From NCBI RefSeq assembly GCF_030525615.1, contig NZ_JAUNEJ010000001.1:434001-498000 (forward strand): 64,000 nt of DNA, written 5' to 3'. Each line of letters begins with the position of its first letter. The first letter of the stretch is position 1. Shown here one piece after another: positions 56,775-64,000 of the stretch. Position numbers and translations under genes: made by a program. The notes beneath the pieces are model-generated. The model was not told the DNA's origin. It saw only the letters and a program-made list of their open reading frames with translations, and did not search any database. The stretch is from Cutibacterium sp. (GTDB taxonomy: Bacteria > Actinomycetota > Actinomycetes > Propionibacteriales > Propionibacteriaceae).

Positions 56775-56837
56775 GGGAGGGGGTAGGCCCCGTCAGGATA
56801 GGAGTTGCAAGTTTATCGTCTGAGTTAGGAGCTTGCC

Positions 56838-57520
56838 GGTGAGTACTCACGCTAACGCACCTTTGACCGGACGTCTGGTTGAGTGTTGCTAACACCTGCC
56901 TGATCGCTCATGGTGGGCACCGACTTGGGTTGAACCGTCGACGTGTCCTCCACGGTTCTGGCACACCGGCCCGGAGCACCCCCCGGTATCGGGGACGCAT
57001 GATCCATCCCGACATTAAAAAAGGTGGCCGAATTCGTGAGGGTGGGCGATGGCGTCTCCACGGCAGAGGCACCACACCGAGTCACCGGAAGGTCGGCTAC
57101 ACCTATCTACATTCAGCAATCGACGGGTTGTCCCGGCTGGCCTACACCGAACCCTGTGCCGACCAGAAGGCTTTCATGCTGGGAGGGGTTGTGGCGTCGT
57201 GCGACGGTTTTCTTGTGCCGTCCACGGTATCGACACCATCACCACAATCACTGATAACGGCCCGTGACAGGCACATGGTCACATCCGTGCTCGCCGATGG
57301 AGGCCACACTCACAGATTCGCCCATACACGCCACAGTCGAAACGGCACCATCGAACGATATAACTAGATCAAGCCCTGAGGAGCTTCTTGACGCCCGCCC
57401 CTACCGTTGGGAAGCTGAACCAGTCCACACCATCGGTGTAGGCAACATCCCCGACACCTATCATCGACCCCACACCGCCTCACCAGACCAGCCACCTCGC
57501 TACTCCCCACAGGCGTAAAC
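56838..57520 (+). pseudogene. Decayed IS481-family transposase
   Basis: Fragments of an IS481-type transposase follow in order but in changing frames. GTG 56838 opens with STHANAPLT and soon meets a stop. Then come IHPDIKKGGRI, GRGTTPSHRKVGYTYLHSAI and DGLSRLAYTEP of the DDE core, GIDTITTITDNGP in another frame, and TRHSRNGTIERYN followed at once by a stop. A last piece with YHRPHTASPDQPP ends near 57520. Large parts, including the helix-turn-helix, are missing, so it cannot move by itself. It forms the right border of the peptide/ABC island. Confidence 0.82.
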
Positions 57521-57554
57521 AACGTCATGCGCAACTACACCTAGAGGAAAGTGC

Positions 57555-58019
57555 TTACCGAACCTCGTGTGTCGGTTCTGGCCCGTCTGCCGGTTCCAGG
57601 TTGAGACAGATCGAGTTGATGCAATATCTCAAGTCAGTCGGGGTATCGAAGCCCTCCCCGGCGAAAACGTGTCCGAGGTGGGAATCACATCGGGCGCACC
57701 TGACCTCGGTACGTGGGCGTCCCGGAAGGGAGTCGTCGGTGAGGTAGCGCACCCGGTCCTCGGCCAACGGTGCGTAGAAAGACGGCCAACCACAAGCGGA
57801 ATGGAATTTGTGGGTGGACCGAAACAACTCAGCCCCACAAGCCCGGCAACAGTACACACCCTCGGTGGTGGTATCGGTGTATTCCCCCACGAAAGGAGCC
57901 TCGGTGCCGGCCTCTCGCAGCACGTGGTACTCCTCGTTGCTGAGACGCTGACGCCACTGGTCGGGGGTCAGCTCGAGGCGCGGCTGTAGGTCCGGTGACG
58001 TCGTGTGCTCGTCGGTCAT
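57555..58019 (-). CDS. msrB: Peptide-methionine (R)-S-oxide reductase
   Basis: A 154-residue MsrB that repairs methionine-R-sulfoxide in proteins. YCCRACGAELF and VRCARCDSHLGHVF hold the four zinc cysteines, CGWPSFYAPL follows the first pair, and the catalytic Cys is in LRYCINSICL. ATG 58019 has GAGGAGA in front. A much longer frame upstream has no family match and is rejected. Confidence 0.95.
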   Translation of the reverse strand: MTDEHTTSPDLQPRLELTPDQWRQRLSNEEYHVLREAGTEAPFVGEYTDTTTEGVYCCRACGAELFRSTHKFHSACGWPSFYAPLAEDRVRYLTDDSLPGRPRTEVRCARCDSHLGHVFAGEGFDTPTDLRYCINSICLNLEPADGPEPTHEVR

Positions 58020-58151
58020 GATCTCCTCTAACCCGGCGCGTCTCGCCGGTTCTGTGTTAAGTGAAACGTTTGTGAGGTTGTCATCATTCCCGCGCTGAGT
58101 TCGCCGGGACACGGCAGGATGGGGAGGGAAAGCGAGGAAGGACGAACACTC

Positions 58152-59006
58152 ATGGCTAAAGACTCCCCTCAGCTGTCCGACGTGCTGCGCTGCCCGCAGG
58201 CCCCGGTCGACCTCAACAACATCAACACCGGCGCAACTCCGCAGGCACCTGGCGACAAGGAGAAGACCCTCAAAGAGTTCGCGCCGATGGCCGAAGAGCT
58301 TTCGGAACTGCAGGAAAGATTGTTTGCTCGCGGCTGTACCAACCCTGACGAGGCTCGCCGTGTGCTCGTCATCCTCCAAGGTCTCGACACCGCTGGTAAG
58401 GGCGGAGTAGTTCGCCATGTTTTCGGACTTGTCGATCCGCAGGGAATCCACCATCACAGCTTCAAAGCTCCGACCGACGAGGAACTCAAGCACGACTTTC
58501 TATGGCGCGTGCGCAAGGCACTGCCGGGACCCGGAATGTTGGGGGTCTTCGATCGTTCCCACTATGAGGACGTCCTGGTGGCCAGGGTCGATAACCTCGT
58601 CGAGAAGAAAGTCTGGAAGGAACGCTACGGTCTCATCAACGAGTTCGAACTCGAACTGGCTGCCGAGGGGTACAACATCATCAAATGTTTCTTGCACATC
58701 TCACCCGATATTCAGAAGGAGAGGCTGCAGGCTCGTCTGGACAGCCCCGCCAAGTACTGGAAATACGATCCGTCAGATCTGGATACTCGTTCGAAGTGGC
58801 CTGACTACCTGGCTGCCTACAATGATCTGCTCAGCAGGTGCAATCCAGATGTCGCTCCTTGGTACATCGTCCCATCGGATCACAAGTGGTACCGCAACTG
58901 GGCGGTGGGACGTATCCTGCTGGAAACAATGCGCTCGATGAGGCTGACCTGGCCGCCCGCTGGCTTCGACGTTGCAGAAGAGAAGGAACGTCTCAGTAAC
59001 GCGTGA
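58152..59006 (+). CDS. Polyphosphate kinase 2 family protein
   Basis: A 284-residue single-domain PPK2, which transfers phosphate between polyphosphate and nucleotides. Walker A-like LQGLDTAGKGGVVRHVFG near residue 78, the lid region HHSFKAPTDEELKHDFLWR, and Walker B-like GVFDRSHYEDVLVARV are intact; the C-terminus has YLAAYNDLLSRCN and WYIVPSDHKWYRNWAV. It may use AMP or ADP; single-domain members differ in this and I cannot decide. ATG 58152 begins a typical N-terminus; the earlier start at 58119 is less likely. Confidence 0.9.
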   Translation: MAKDSPQLSDVLRCPQAPVDLNNINTGATPQAPGDKEKTLKEFAPMAEELSELQERLFARGCTNPDEARRVLVILQGLDTAGKGGVVRHVFGLVDPQGIHHHSFKAPTDEELKHDFLWRVRKALPGPGMLGVFDRSHYEDVLVARVDNLVEKKVWKERYGLINEFELELAAEGYNIIKCFLHISPDIQKERLQARLDSPAKYWKYDPSDLDTRSKWPDYLAAYNDLLSRCNPDVAPWYIVPSDHKWYRNWAVGRILLETMRSMRLTWPPAGFDVAEEKERLSNA

Positions 59007-59096
59007 TGAAAGGCACCGGAGTAGATGGTCTTCTGGCGACGATCCTCTGATCCGGTGCCACAGTGACTGCCAGTGTCACATTGACCGATGGAGGTG

Positions 59097-59855
59097 TTAC
59101 TGGGGGGCGGTCTCGTCGTCAGTCGGTTCGGACACCAAACCCATGGCGGCCGAGCAGTACCGTTCAAAGGCGAGGGCTGCCAGAATCGGATCGTCACCTA
59201 GCGGCGCTGAGACGACCTCGGCACCGGCATGAAGGGCCTTGTGGGTATGGGCACGGAAGGTTTCGTCGTCACAGATCCACAGGCTTCCCACCGCAATGTG
59301 ACGACGGCCTTCTCGGCGCAGGTGGGTGACGACCTCCTCGATATCAGTGGCACCGCCACTGTTGGTGGCGATGTGAACCGGGAGGTGGTGATGCTGGTAC
59401 CACAGGCGTGTCAGCTTGGACAGCATGGCAGCACCACGCGGATCGCCGCTGTCGGGTGCCGAGAGGATGAGGGCGTCTAATTCCTGGGCGTGTACCCGGT
59501 GAGTGGCAAGCCGAAGCCGGGTATCAACGAGATTGAGCAGGGCTGGGGCAGGCCCAGTGGGGCGGGCTACACGGATGGCCAGTTTCGGATGATTGCGACG
59601 GATGTCCTCAGCATGGCGGGCCAGCTGGGGTGGGCTGGAATGCAGATGAGTGGCATTGATGGGTACCAGAACCAGCTCTTTCCATGAGGGCTTGATACGA
59701 GGGGCCTTGCAACGGCCTTTTTCTGGAACGAAGCTAACCGTCGACTCAATATGTGGATGGAGGTGAGACATCCGCTGTCGCAACCTTTGGCCAGTGAGGT
59801 TCGCGGAGGCTTCGTTCATTGCGGGAAGGACGAGGTCAAGTACCGGCGCAGCCAT
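59097..59855 (-). CDS. CbiX/sirohydrochlorin-chelatase-like protein
   Basis: A 252-residue protein with chelatase-like alpha/beta halves: VLDLVLPAMNEASANLTGQR, KELVLVPINATHLHSSPPQL, then ALILSAPDSGDPRGAAMLSK and RRHIAVGSLWICDDETFR. CbiX proteins insert cobalt or iron into sirohydrochlorin for B12 or siroheme. The histidine in ATHLHSSPP could be the metal-binding residue, but the usual GHGS start motif is replaced by LPAMNEAS, so activity is doubtful. B12 matters in this lineage (methylmalonyl-CoA mutase, NrdJ). No cobalamin genes adjoin it. Confidence 0.62.
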   Translation of the reverse strand: MAAPVLDLVLPAMNEASANLTGQRLRQRMSHLHPHIESTVSFVPEKGRCKAPRIKPSWKELVLVPINATHLHSSPPQLARHAEDIRRNHPKLAIRVARPTGPAPALLNLVDTRLRLATHRVHAQELDALILSAPDSGDPRGAAMLSKLTRLWYQHHHLPVHIATNSGGATDIEEVVTHLRREGRRHIAVGSLWICDDETFRAHTHKALHAGAEVVSAPLGDDPILAALAFERYCSAAMGLVSEPTDDETAPQ

Positions 59856-60057
59856 ATGAGCACTCCCTTCCCCAGCTATCAGGACAACACGTCTGAGACG
59901 TCGCGTTCACTTTATCGGAGTGAATCCGTCGGCTTGCGAAGTAAGTCCGTCAGATTGACGAAAATGTCTCGGTAAACCGGTGTGCACTCAGCCAGACGCG
60001 ATATGGGGCACATAGGCGATGGCTGTGAGTGCTGCGGACTCAACGGCGGCGTGTATT

Positions 60058-60093
60058 AAAAAGGTCGACCGACTTTCGTCGACCGACCTTTTT
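60058..60093 (-). terminator. Terminator of the tRNA operon
   Basis: On the minus strand a 16-bp stem (two G-U pairs) with a GAAA loop ends in TTTTT. It begins right at the CCA end of tRNA-Val(GAC). Confidence 0.9.
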
Positions 60094-60167
60094 GGTGGGC
60101 GATGCCAGGTTTGAACTGGCGACCTCTTCCGTGTCAGGGAAGCGCGCTACCGCTGCGCCAACCGCCC
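60093..60167 (-). tRNA. tRNA-Val (anticodon GAC)
   Basis: Cloverleaf on the minus strand with acceptor GGGCGGT/ATCGCCC, anticodon loop CTGACAC, GTTCAAA T-loop and encoded CCA. Third in a Gly-Cys-Val unit. Confidence 0.95.
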
Positions 60168-60168
60168 G

Positions 60169-60239
60169 AGGTGGAGACGGGATTTGAACCCGTGTACACG
60201 GATTTGCAGTCCGTTGCCTCGCCTCTCGGCCACTCCACC
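60169..60239 (-). tRNA. tRNA-Cys (anticodon GCA)
   Basis: Acceptor GGTGGAG/CTCCACC, anticodon loop CTGCAAA, T-loop GTTCAAA, U73 discriminator as expected for Cys; CCA is not encoded. One base separates it from tRNA-Val. Confidence 0.95.
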
Positions 60240-60267
60240 ACGTGGATAGGTCCGAAAGACCTCTCCG

Positions 60268-60340
60268 AGCGGACGACGGGACTCGAACCCGCGACCCTCA
60301 CCTTGGCAAGGTGATGCTCTACCAACTGAGCCACGTCCGC
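60268..60340 (-). tRNA. tRNA-Gly (anticodon GCC)
   Basis: Acceptor GCGGACG/CGTCCGC, anticodon loop TTGCCAA, T-loop GTTCGAG, U73; CCA not encoded. First gene of the minus-strand tRNA unit. Confidence 0.95.
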
Positions 60341-60846
60341 ATGTTGTCCGGTGGTTTTGTTAGAGGGGCTTACCTCTTGTCGTTCCTGCCGGGCGACGAG
60401 CAGAAACTCTAGAGGATGATTCACAGGCAATGCAAATCGAGTGAGAACCTCGTCCTAGATCCTGGCGTTTTTCCTAGTCATGTCGGGTGTCATCACTGTG
60501 GCCCCGCAGTGCGCGATGATCTGCGGTGGCGCGACGATCTGCGGTGGCGGGACAGGCACGTGAAGGAAGGGTACGTGACATTCGGCCTCGACGTGATGGA
60601 TCTCGATGTCATGGATGTGGTTGGCAGGTGTGCGCAGAAGGGGAATCGGTTGAGGTGTCGATCATCACGGTCTGTGCCACCGTATGCGGCGCGAGGAAAA
60701 GCCAGAACCACAATGTTCATCCATGAGCGTCTATCCATGTGCTGGTCTACCCGCGCTCGCAGCTGAGTGATTCTGTTAGCTGAGGTGGTCTGTCGACGGG
60801 CTGACTTGGACAAGTCCTCCCGGTTCTGGCATAGTTTCTCCAGCAT
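60341..60846. other. Gene-free region between divergent tRNA units
   Basis: About 506 bases with no recognised coding frame. It holds an 18-bp tandem repeat, GCGATGATCTGCGGTGGC then GCGACGATCTGCGGTGGC at 60513-60548 (one mismatch), and must contain promoters for both tRNA units. Confidence 0.5.
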
Positions 60847-60921
60847 GGGCGGTTGGCGCAGTGGTAGCGCACTTCGTTCACACCGAAGGGGTCGCGGGTT
60901 CGAACCCCGCATCGCCCACCA
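60847..60921 (+). tRNA. tRNA-Val (anticodon CAC)
   Basis: Acceptor GGGCGGT/ATCGCCC, anticodon loop TTCACAC, T-loop GTTCGAA, encoded CCA. Its D-arm and acceptor nearly equal those of tRNA-Val(GAC) 700 bases away on the other strand. Confidence 0.95.
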
Positions 60922-60924
60922 TCG

Positions 60925-60952
60925 ATGACCGCGCAGGAAGCTGTGCGGTCAT
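60925..60952 (+). terminator. Terminator of tRNA-Val(CAC)
   Basis: A 12-bp stem (ATGACCGCGCAG with CTGTGCGGTCAT, one G-T) and GAAG loop, followed by TGCTTTCTTC, starting 4 bases after the tRNA. Confidence 0.85.
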
Positions 60953-61099
60953 TGCTTTCTTCGTTCATCGCTTTCTTCCTTCATGAGATCGTGCGTCTTC
61001 GGTGAGGCTGATCGTGCCGCTGAGCTGGCTTCCAGGCAATAATCTGGCGGTGTGAGGTGCCAGGGATCGGTACTGGGGGATCACTGAGGAGACACACTT

Positions 61100-62164
61100 A
61101 TGCCCATCACCGTCAAAGCCCTTCAAAAGGAAGGTCCGGACAAACCATTCAGAGTCGTCGAGATCGACAGACGAGATCCACGTCCTGATGACGTCGTCAT
61201 CGCTATCAAAGCGGCAGGAATCTGCCACTCTGACATTCACACCATTCGTAATGAGTGGGGGCAGGCCCATTTCCCCCTTGCTGTCGGTCACGAGATCGCT
61301 GGGGTTGTCGAAGCCGTCGGTTCCGAGGTGAGGAGGTACCGGCCCGGCGATCGGGTTGGTGTTGGATGCCTGGTCAATTCCTGCGGCCACTGTGAACAGT
61401 GCGAAGCAGGCGAGGAACAAGCTTGCCTCAACGGGAGCGTGGGAACGTACGACTCGGTCGACGTCGACGGCACAATCACCCAAGGTGGGTACAGCCAGAA
61501 GATCGTCGTCAATGAGAGGTTCGTCTGCCGCATTCCTGATTCGCTGGACTTCATGACGGCAGCGCCGCTGCTGTGTGCCGGAATCACCACATACTCGCCC
61601 ATTGCTACCTGGGGAGTCGGCCCTGGGAGCAAGGTCGCCATTCTGGGCCTTGGTGGCTTGGGGCACATGGGCGTGCAGATCGCAGCCGCGAAGGGGGCTG
61701 ATGTCACGGTCCTGTCTCGCAGCCTGCGAAAGGCCGAACTTGCCGAGAAGCTTGGAGCGACGCGGACTCTTGCCACCAGCGACGACAACTTCTTTCGTCG
61801 TCACGGCAGGGAGTTTGACTTCATCCTCAATACCATCAGCGCCCCAGTCGATCTGAAGTCATATCTTGCGTTACTCAAACCGCGCGGCGTGATGGCGTGC
61901 GTCGGACTTCCGCCAGAAAAGCTGGGACTGCCGATCGGCTCTCTCATCAATGGTTCCAAAGTGCTCGCCGGATCCAATATCGGCGGGATCCCGCAAACTC
62001 AGGAGATGCTCGACTTTTGTGCCGAACATCATCTGGGTGCCTGGGTTGAAAAGATCGGCGTCGACGAGGTTGACTCAGCCTACGATCGTGTCGTCTCCGG
62101 AGACGTCAGGTTTCGCTTCGTCATCGACACGGCGACTTTTGAGGACGCAGCCCCAGCTGTCTGA
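61100..62164 (+). CDS. Zinc-dependent alcohol dehydrogenase (cinnamyl-alcohol/YahK-like group)
   Basis: A 354-residue medium-chain dehydrogenase. Catalytic zinc ligands are in AGICHSDIH near residue 41 and VGHEIAG near 65; the structural zinc site is CGHCEQCEAGEEQAC near 97. The NAD(P)-binding fold has LGLGGLGHMGVQIAAAKGAD near 183. Such enzymes reduce aldehydes with NADPH. ATG 61100 follows GAGGAGA at 61087-61093. It stands alone. Confidence 0.92.
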   Translation: MPITVKALQKEGPDKPFRVVEIDRRDPRPDDVVIAIKAAGICHSDIHTIRNEWGQAHFPLAVGHEIAGVVEAVGSEVRRYRPGDRVGVGCLVNSCGHCEQCEAGEEQACLNGSVGTYDSVDVDGTITQGGYSQKIVVNERFVCRIPDSLDFMTAAPLLCAGITTYSPIATWGVGPGSKVAILGLGGLGHMGVQIAAAKGADVTVLSRSLRKAELAEKLGATRTLATSDDNFFRRHGREFDFILNTISAPVDLKSYLALLKPRGVMACVGLPPEKLGLPIGSLINGSKVLAGSNIGGIPQTQEMLDFCAEHHLGAWVEKIGVDEVDSAYDRVVSGDVRFRFVIDTATFEDAAPAV

Positions 62165-62386
62165 GCCGCGCGCCGATACCGTCACGACACACTCCGGTTT
62201 CTCAGTGGCGCTTGTATGGCGCATATGCGCACCAAGGTCGGGGCGGCTCCACACAGGCAACAGTGGCTCGCGAACGAGGTTGTGGTCTCATTCGCTGACC
62301 TGCGACTCGAAGCAACCCACCCCGGTACGGCATTATTGGATCGTGTCCGGCATCCGTCGGATCCCAACCGAGTGAGGAAGTCAATC

Positions 62387-64000
62387 GTGTCCATCAGCAT
62401 CACCGTGCACCGTTCAGGTACCTCCAGAACCGAGCAGGTGGACACCACTACTACCGGCCTTGATCTTTTCGGCTCCGAGCGTGACATCGTTGCCATGAGG
62501 GTCGATGGCACTCTCGTCGATTTGCAGCGCGAACTCCATGATGGTGCCGAGGTTGAACCTGTTGAGGCGACGAGCCAGGACGGGCTCAATATCATTCGGC
62601 ACTCGTGTACCCACGTCATGGCGCAGGCCGTCCAACAGCTGTACCCGGAGGTAAACCTCGGCATTGGCCCGTTCATTACTGACGGCTTCTACTACGACTT
62701 CGGCAATATTGCCCCCGTCACTCCTGAGGTGCTCACCGAGCTTCAGAAGAGGATGAAGCGAATTGTCAAAGAGAACCAGCGTTTCGTACGCCGAGTCACC
62801 AGCGAGGAATCGGCCCGCGAGGAGCTTGCTGACCAGCCATACAAGTTGGAGCTCATTGGCACCAAGGGCAGGGGAGCTGAAGGGGCTTCGGTTGAAGTTG
62901 GTGGCACCGAGCTGACGATTTACGACAATGTGCGCCGCAACGGTGAGGTCGCCTGGAAGGATCTCTGCCGTGGTCCGCACGTTCCGTCGACCAAGTACTT
63001 GGCCAACGTTTTTGCCTTGACGAAGTTCTCGGCCGCCTATTGGAAGGGCGACCAGGCCAACGACCAGTTGCAGCGCATTTACGGCACCGCATGGGCTAGT
63101 CATGAGGATCTCGTGGCATACCAGGAGCGGATGAAGGAGGCCGAACGTCGCGACCACCGCAAGCTCGGGGTCGAGCTCGATCTGTATTCCTTCCCCGAGG
63201 AGATCGGGCCTGGCTTGGTGGTCTTCCATCCCAAGGGTGCGATGCTGCGTCACCTCATCGAGGAGCACGTCATCGCGCGTCACATGGAGGCGGGATTCTC
63301 CTTTGTTCACACCCCGGAGATCACCAAGGGTGGACTGTTCCACACGTCGGGCCACCTGCCTTACTACGCCGACACCATGTTTCCGCCGATGCTTGTTGAT
63401 GAGGAACGTGATGAGGATGGCAACGTCACCAAGGCAGGTCAGGAGTATTACCTCAAGGCCATGAACTGCCCGATGCACAACCTCATCTTCCGTTCGCGTG
63501 GTCGTTCGTACCGGGAACTGCCTTTGCGGTTCTTCGAAATGGGCCACGACTACCGTTACGAGAAGTCGGGTGTCGTGCACGGTCTGACGCGTATGCGTGG
63601 TTTTGCCCAGGATGACTCGCACACCTACTGCACCCGTGAGCAGGCCCCCGGTGAAATCAAGAAGCAGATCGAGTTCTTCCTGTCGATCTTGGCCGACTTT
63701 GGCCTGAACGACTTCTATCTCGAGCTGTCCACCCGCGAAGAGGATGGCGCAAAGAAGGAGAAGTTCATCGGCTCCGACGAGGATTGGCAGGCCGCCACCG
63801 ATACCCTCGAAGAGGTCTGCCGCAGCACCGGGTTGCAGCTTGTCCCGGATCCGGGTGGTGCCGCCTTTTATGGCCCGAAGGTTTCAGTCCAGGTCAAGGA
63901 TGCGATTGGTCGTACCTGGCAGATGTCGACGATTCAGTACGACTTCAACCAGCCGGAACGATTTGACCTCGAATACGCTGCGGCTGACGGAACCCATCAG
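62387..64000 (+). CDS. thrS: Threonyl-tRNA synthetase, 5' part
   Basis: 538 codons are present and the frame is open at the right edge; full ThrS is about 640-690 residues. Seen are a short TGS-like N-terminus, the SAD editing domain ([18 protein letters not shown] near 70 and [12 protein letters not shown] near 200, with HxxxH and the C/H zinc-type residues), and the class II core: motif 2 [17 protein letters not shown] followed by [15 protein letters not shown], and the zinc Cys in [10 protein letters not shown]. It charges tRNA-Thr. GTG 62387 has GAGGAAG 6 bases ahead. No T-box sequence is seen upstream. Confidence 0.95.
   Translation, partial: MSISITVHRSGTSRTEQVDTTTTGLDLFGSERDIVAMRVDGTLVDLQRELHDGAEVEPVEATSQDGLNIIRHSCTHVMAQAVQQLYPEVNLGIGPFITDGFYYDFGNIAPVTPEVLTELQKRMKRIVKENQRFVRRVTSEESAREELADQPYKLELIGTKGRGAEGASVEVGGTELTIYDNVRRNGEVAWKDLCRGPHVPSTKYLANVFALTKFSAAYWKGDQANDQLQRIYGTAWASHEDLVAYQERMKEAERRDHRKLGVELDLYSFPEEIGPGLVVFHPKGAMLRHLIEEHVIARHMEAGFSFVHTPEITKGGLFHTSGHLPYYADTMFPPMLVDEERDEDGNVTKAGQEYYLKAMNCPMHNLIFRSRGRSYRELPLRFFEMGHDYRYEKSGVVHGLTRMRGFAQDDSHTYCTREQAPGEIKKQIEFFLSILADFGLNDFYLELSTREEDGAKKEKFIGSDEDWQAATDTLEEVCRSTGLQLVPDPGGAAFYGPKVSVQVKDAIGRTWQMSTIQYDFNQPERFDLEYAAADGTHQ

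Noticed and set aside
58020..58493. N-terminal extension of msrB to give 312 residues
   Set aside because: No family match in the extension, and a good ribosome-binding site marks ATG 58019.
60965..61804. 279-codon minus-strand frame
   Set aside because: Antisense to the zinc alcohol dehydrogenase.
62165..62386. Possible T-box leader before thrS
   Set aside because: No T-box consensus and no terminator-antiterminator pair could be found by eye.

Overview
The window reads as chromosomal DNA of a high-GC actinobacterium of the Propionibacteriaceae, most likely Cutibacterium (Propionibacterium) acnes or a close relative. The main reasons are a B12-dependent class II ribonucleotide reductase, a GH112 galacto-N-biose/lacto-N-biose phosphorylase, and a set of Actinobacteria-specific families in their usual order (sigA - DUF7455 - parE ... 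parC; SepH/DUF4193/DUF4235/DUF3093/dut/DUF3710/OB-fold; two TrkA proteins next to an APC permease; DUF3000 - RNase D). The species name rests on memory of these families, not on a search.

Layout. 1-11035: end of nrdJ, a YbjN/TY-Chap-like protein, a tandem universal stress protein, the HrpA helicase, the GH112 phosphorylase and acyl-CoA thioesterase II. 11211-19266: a type I restriction-modification island, visibly more A+T-rich at its hsdS end. It has hsdR-hsdM-hsdS on the minus strand and, facing them, a silent half-hsdS, a tyrosine recombinase and a complete two-TRD hsdS, with four copies of a short repeat in alternating orientation. This looks like an invertible specificity-switching locus. 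19576-33656: two sigma-70 factors, the remains of a GH2 beta-mannosidase gene, two acetyltransferases, topoisomerase IV (parE, parC), a C4-dicarboxylate transporter, an MFS carrier and a beta carbonic anhydrase. 33722-53787: conserved housekeeping genes, including a lipid-phosphatase-like protein, thymidine kinase, SepH, dUTPase, a potassium-transport locus, an RNA methyltransferase, aconitase with a striking operator-like palindrome, Dxs and RNase D.

53905-57520 is a second accessory island. A 60-residue peptide with an acidic leader-like part and a short C-H-C tail is followed by an intrinsic-terminator-like attenuator and then by an ABC ATPase and two ABC-2-type permeases with overlapping start and stop codons. 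It is bordered by an ISL3-family transposase fragment on one side and a decayed IS481-family transposase on the other. It resembles a small peptide (bacteriocin or RiPP-like) export cassette with no visible modification enzyme. 57555-64000: msrB, a PPK2 kinase, a CbiX-like protein, a three-tRNA operon (Gly-Cys-Val), a divergent tRNA-Val, a zinc alcohol dehydrogenase and the 5' part of thrS.

The two accessory islands are the places where something not yet described could lie: the predicted hsdS inversion switch, and the orphan peptide with its dedicated transporter. No rRNA genes, CRISPR arrays or complete insertion sequences were seen.
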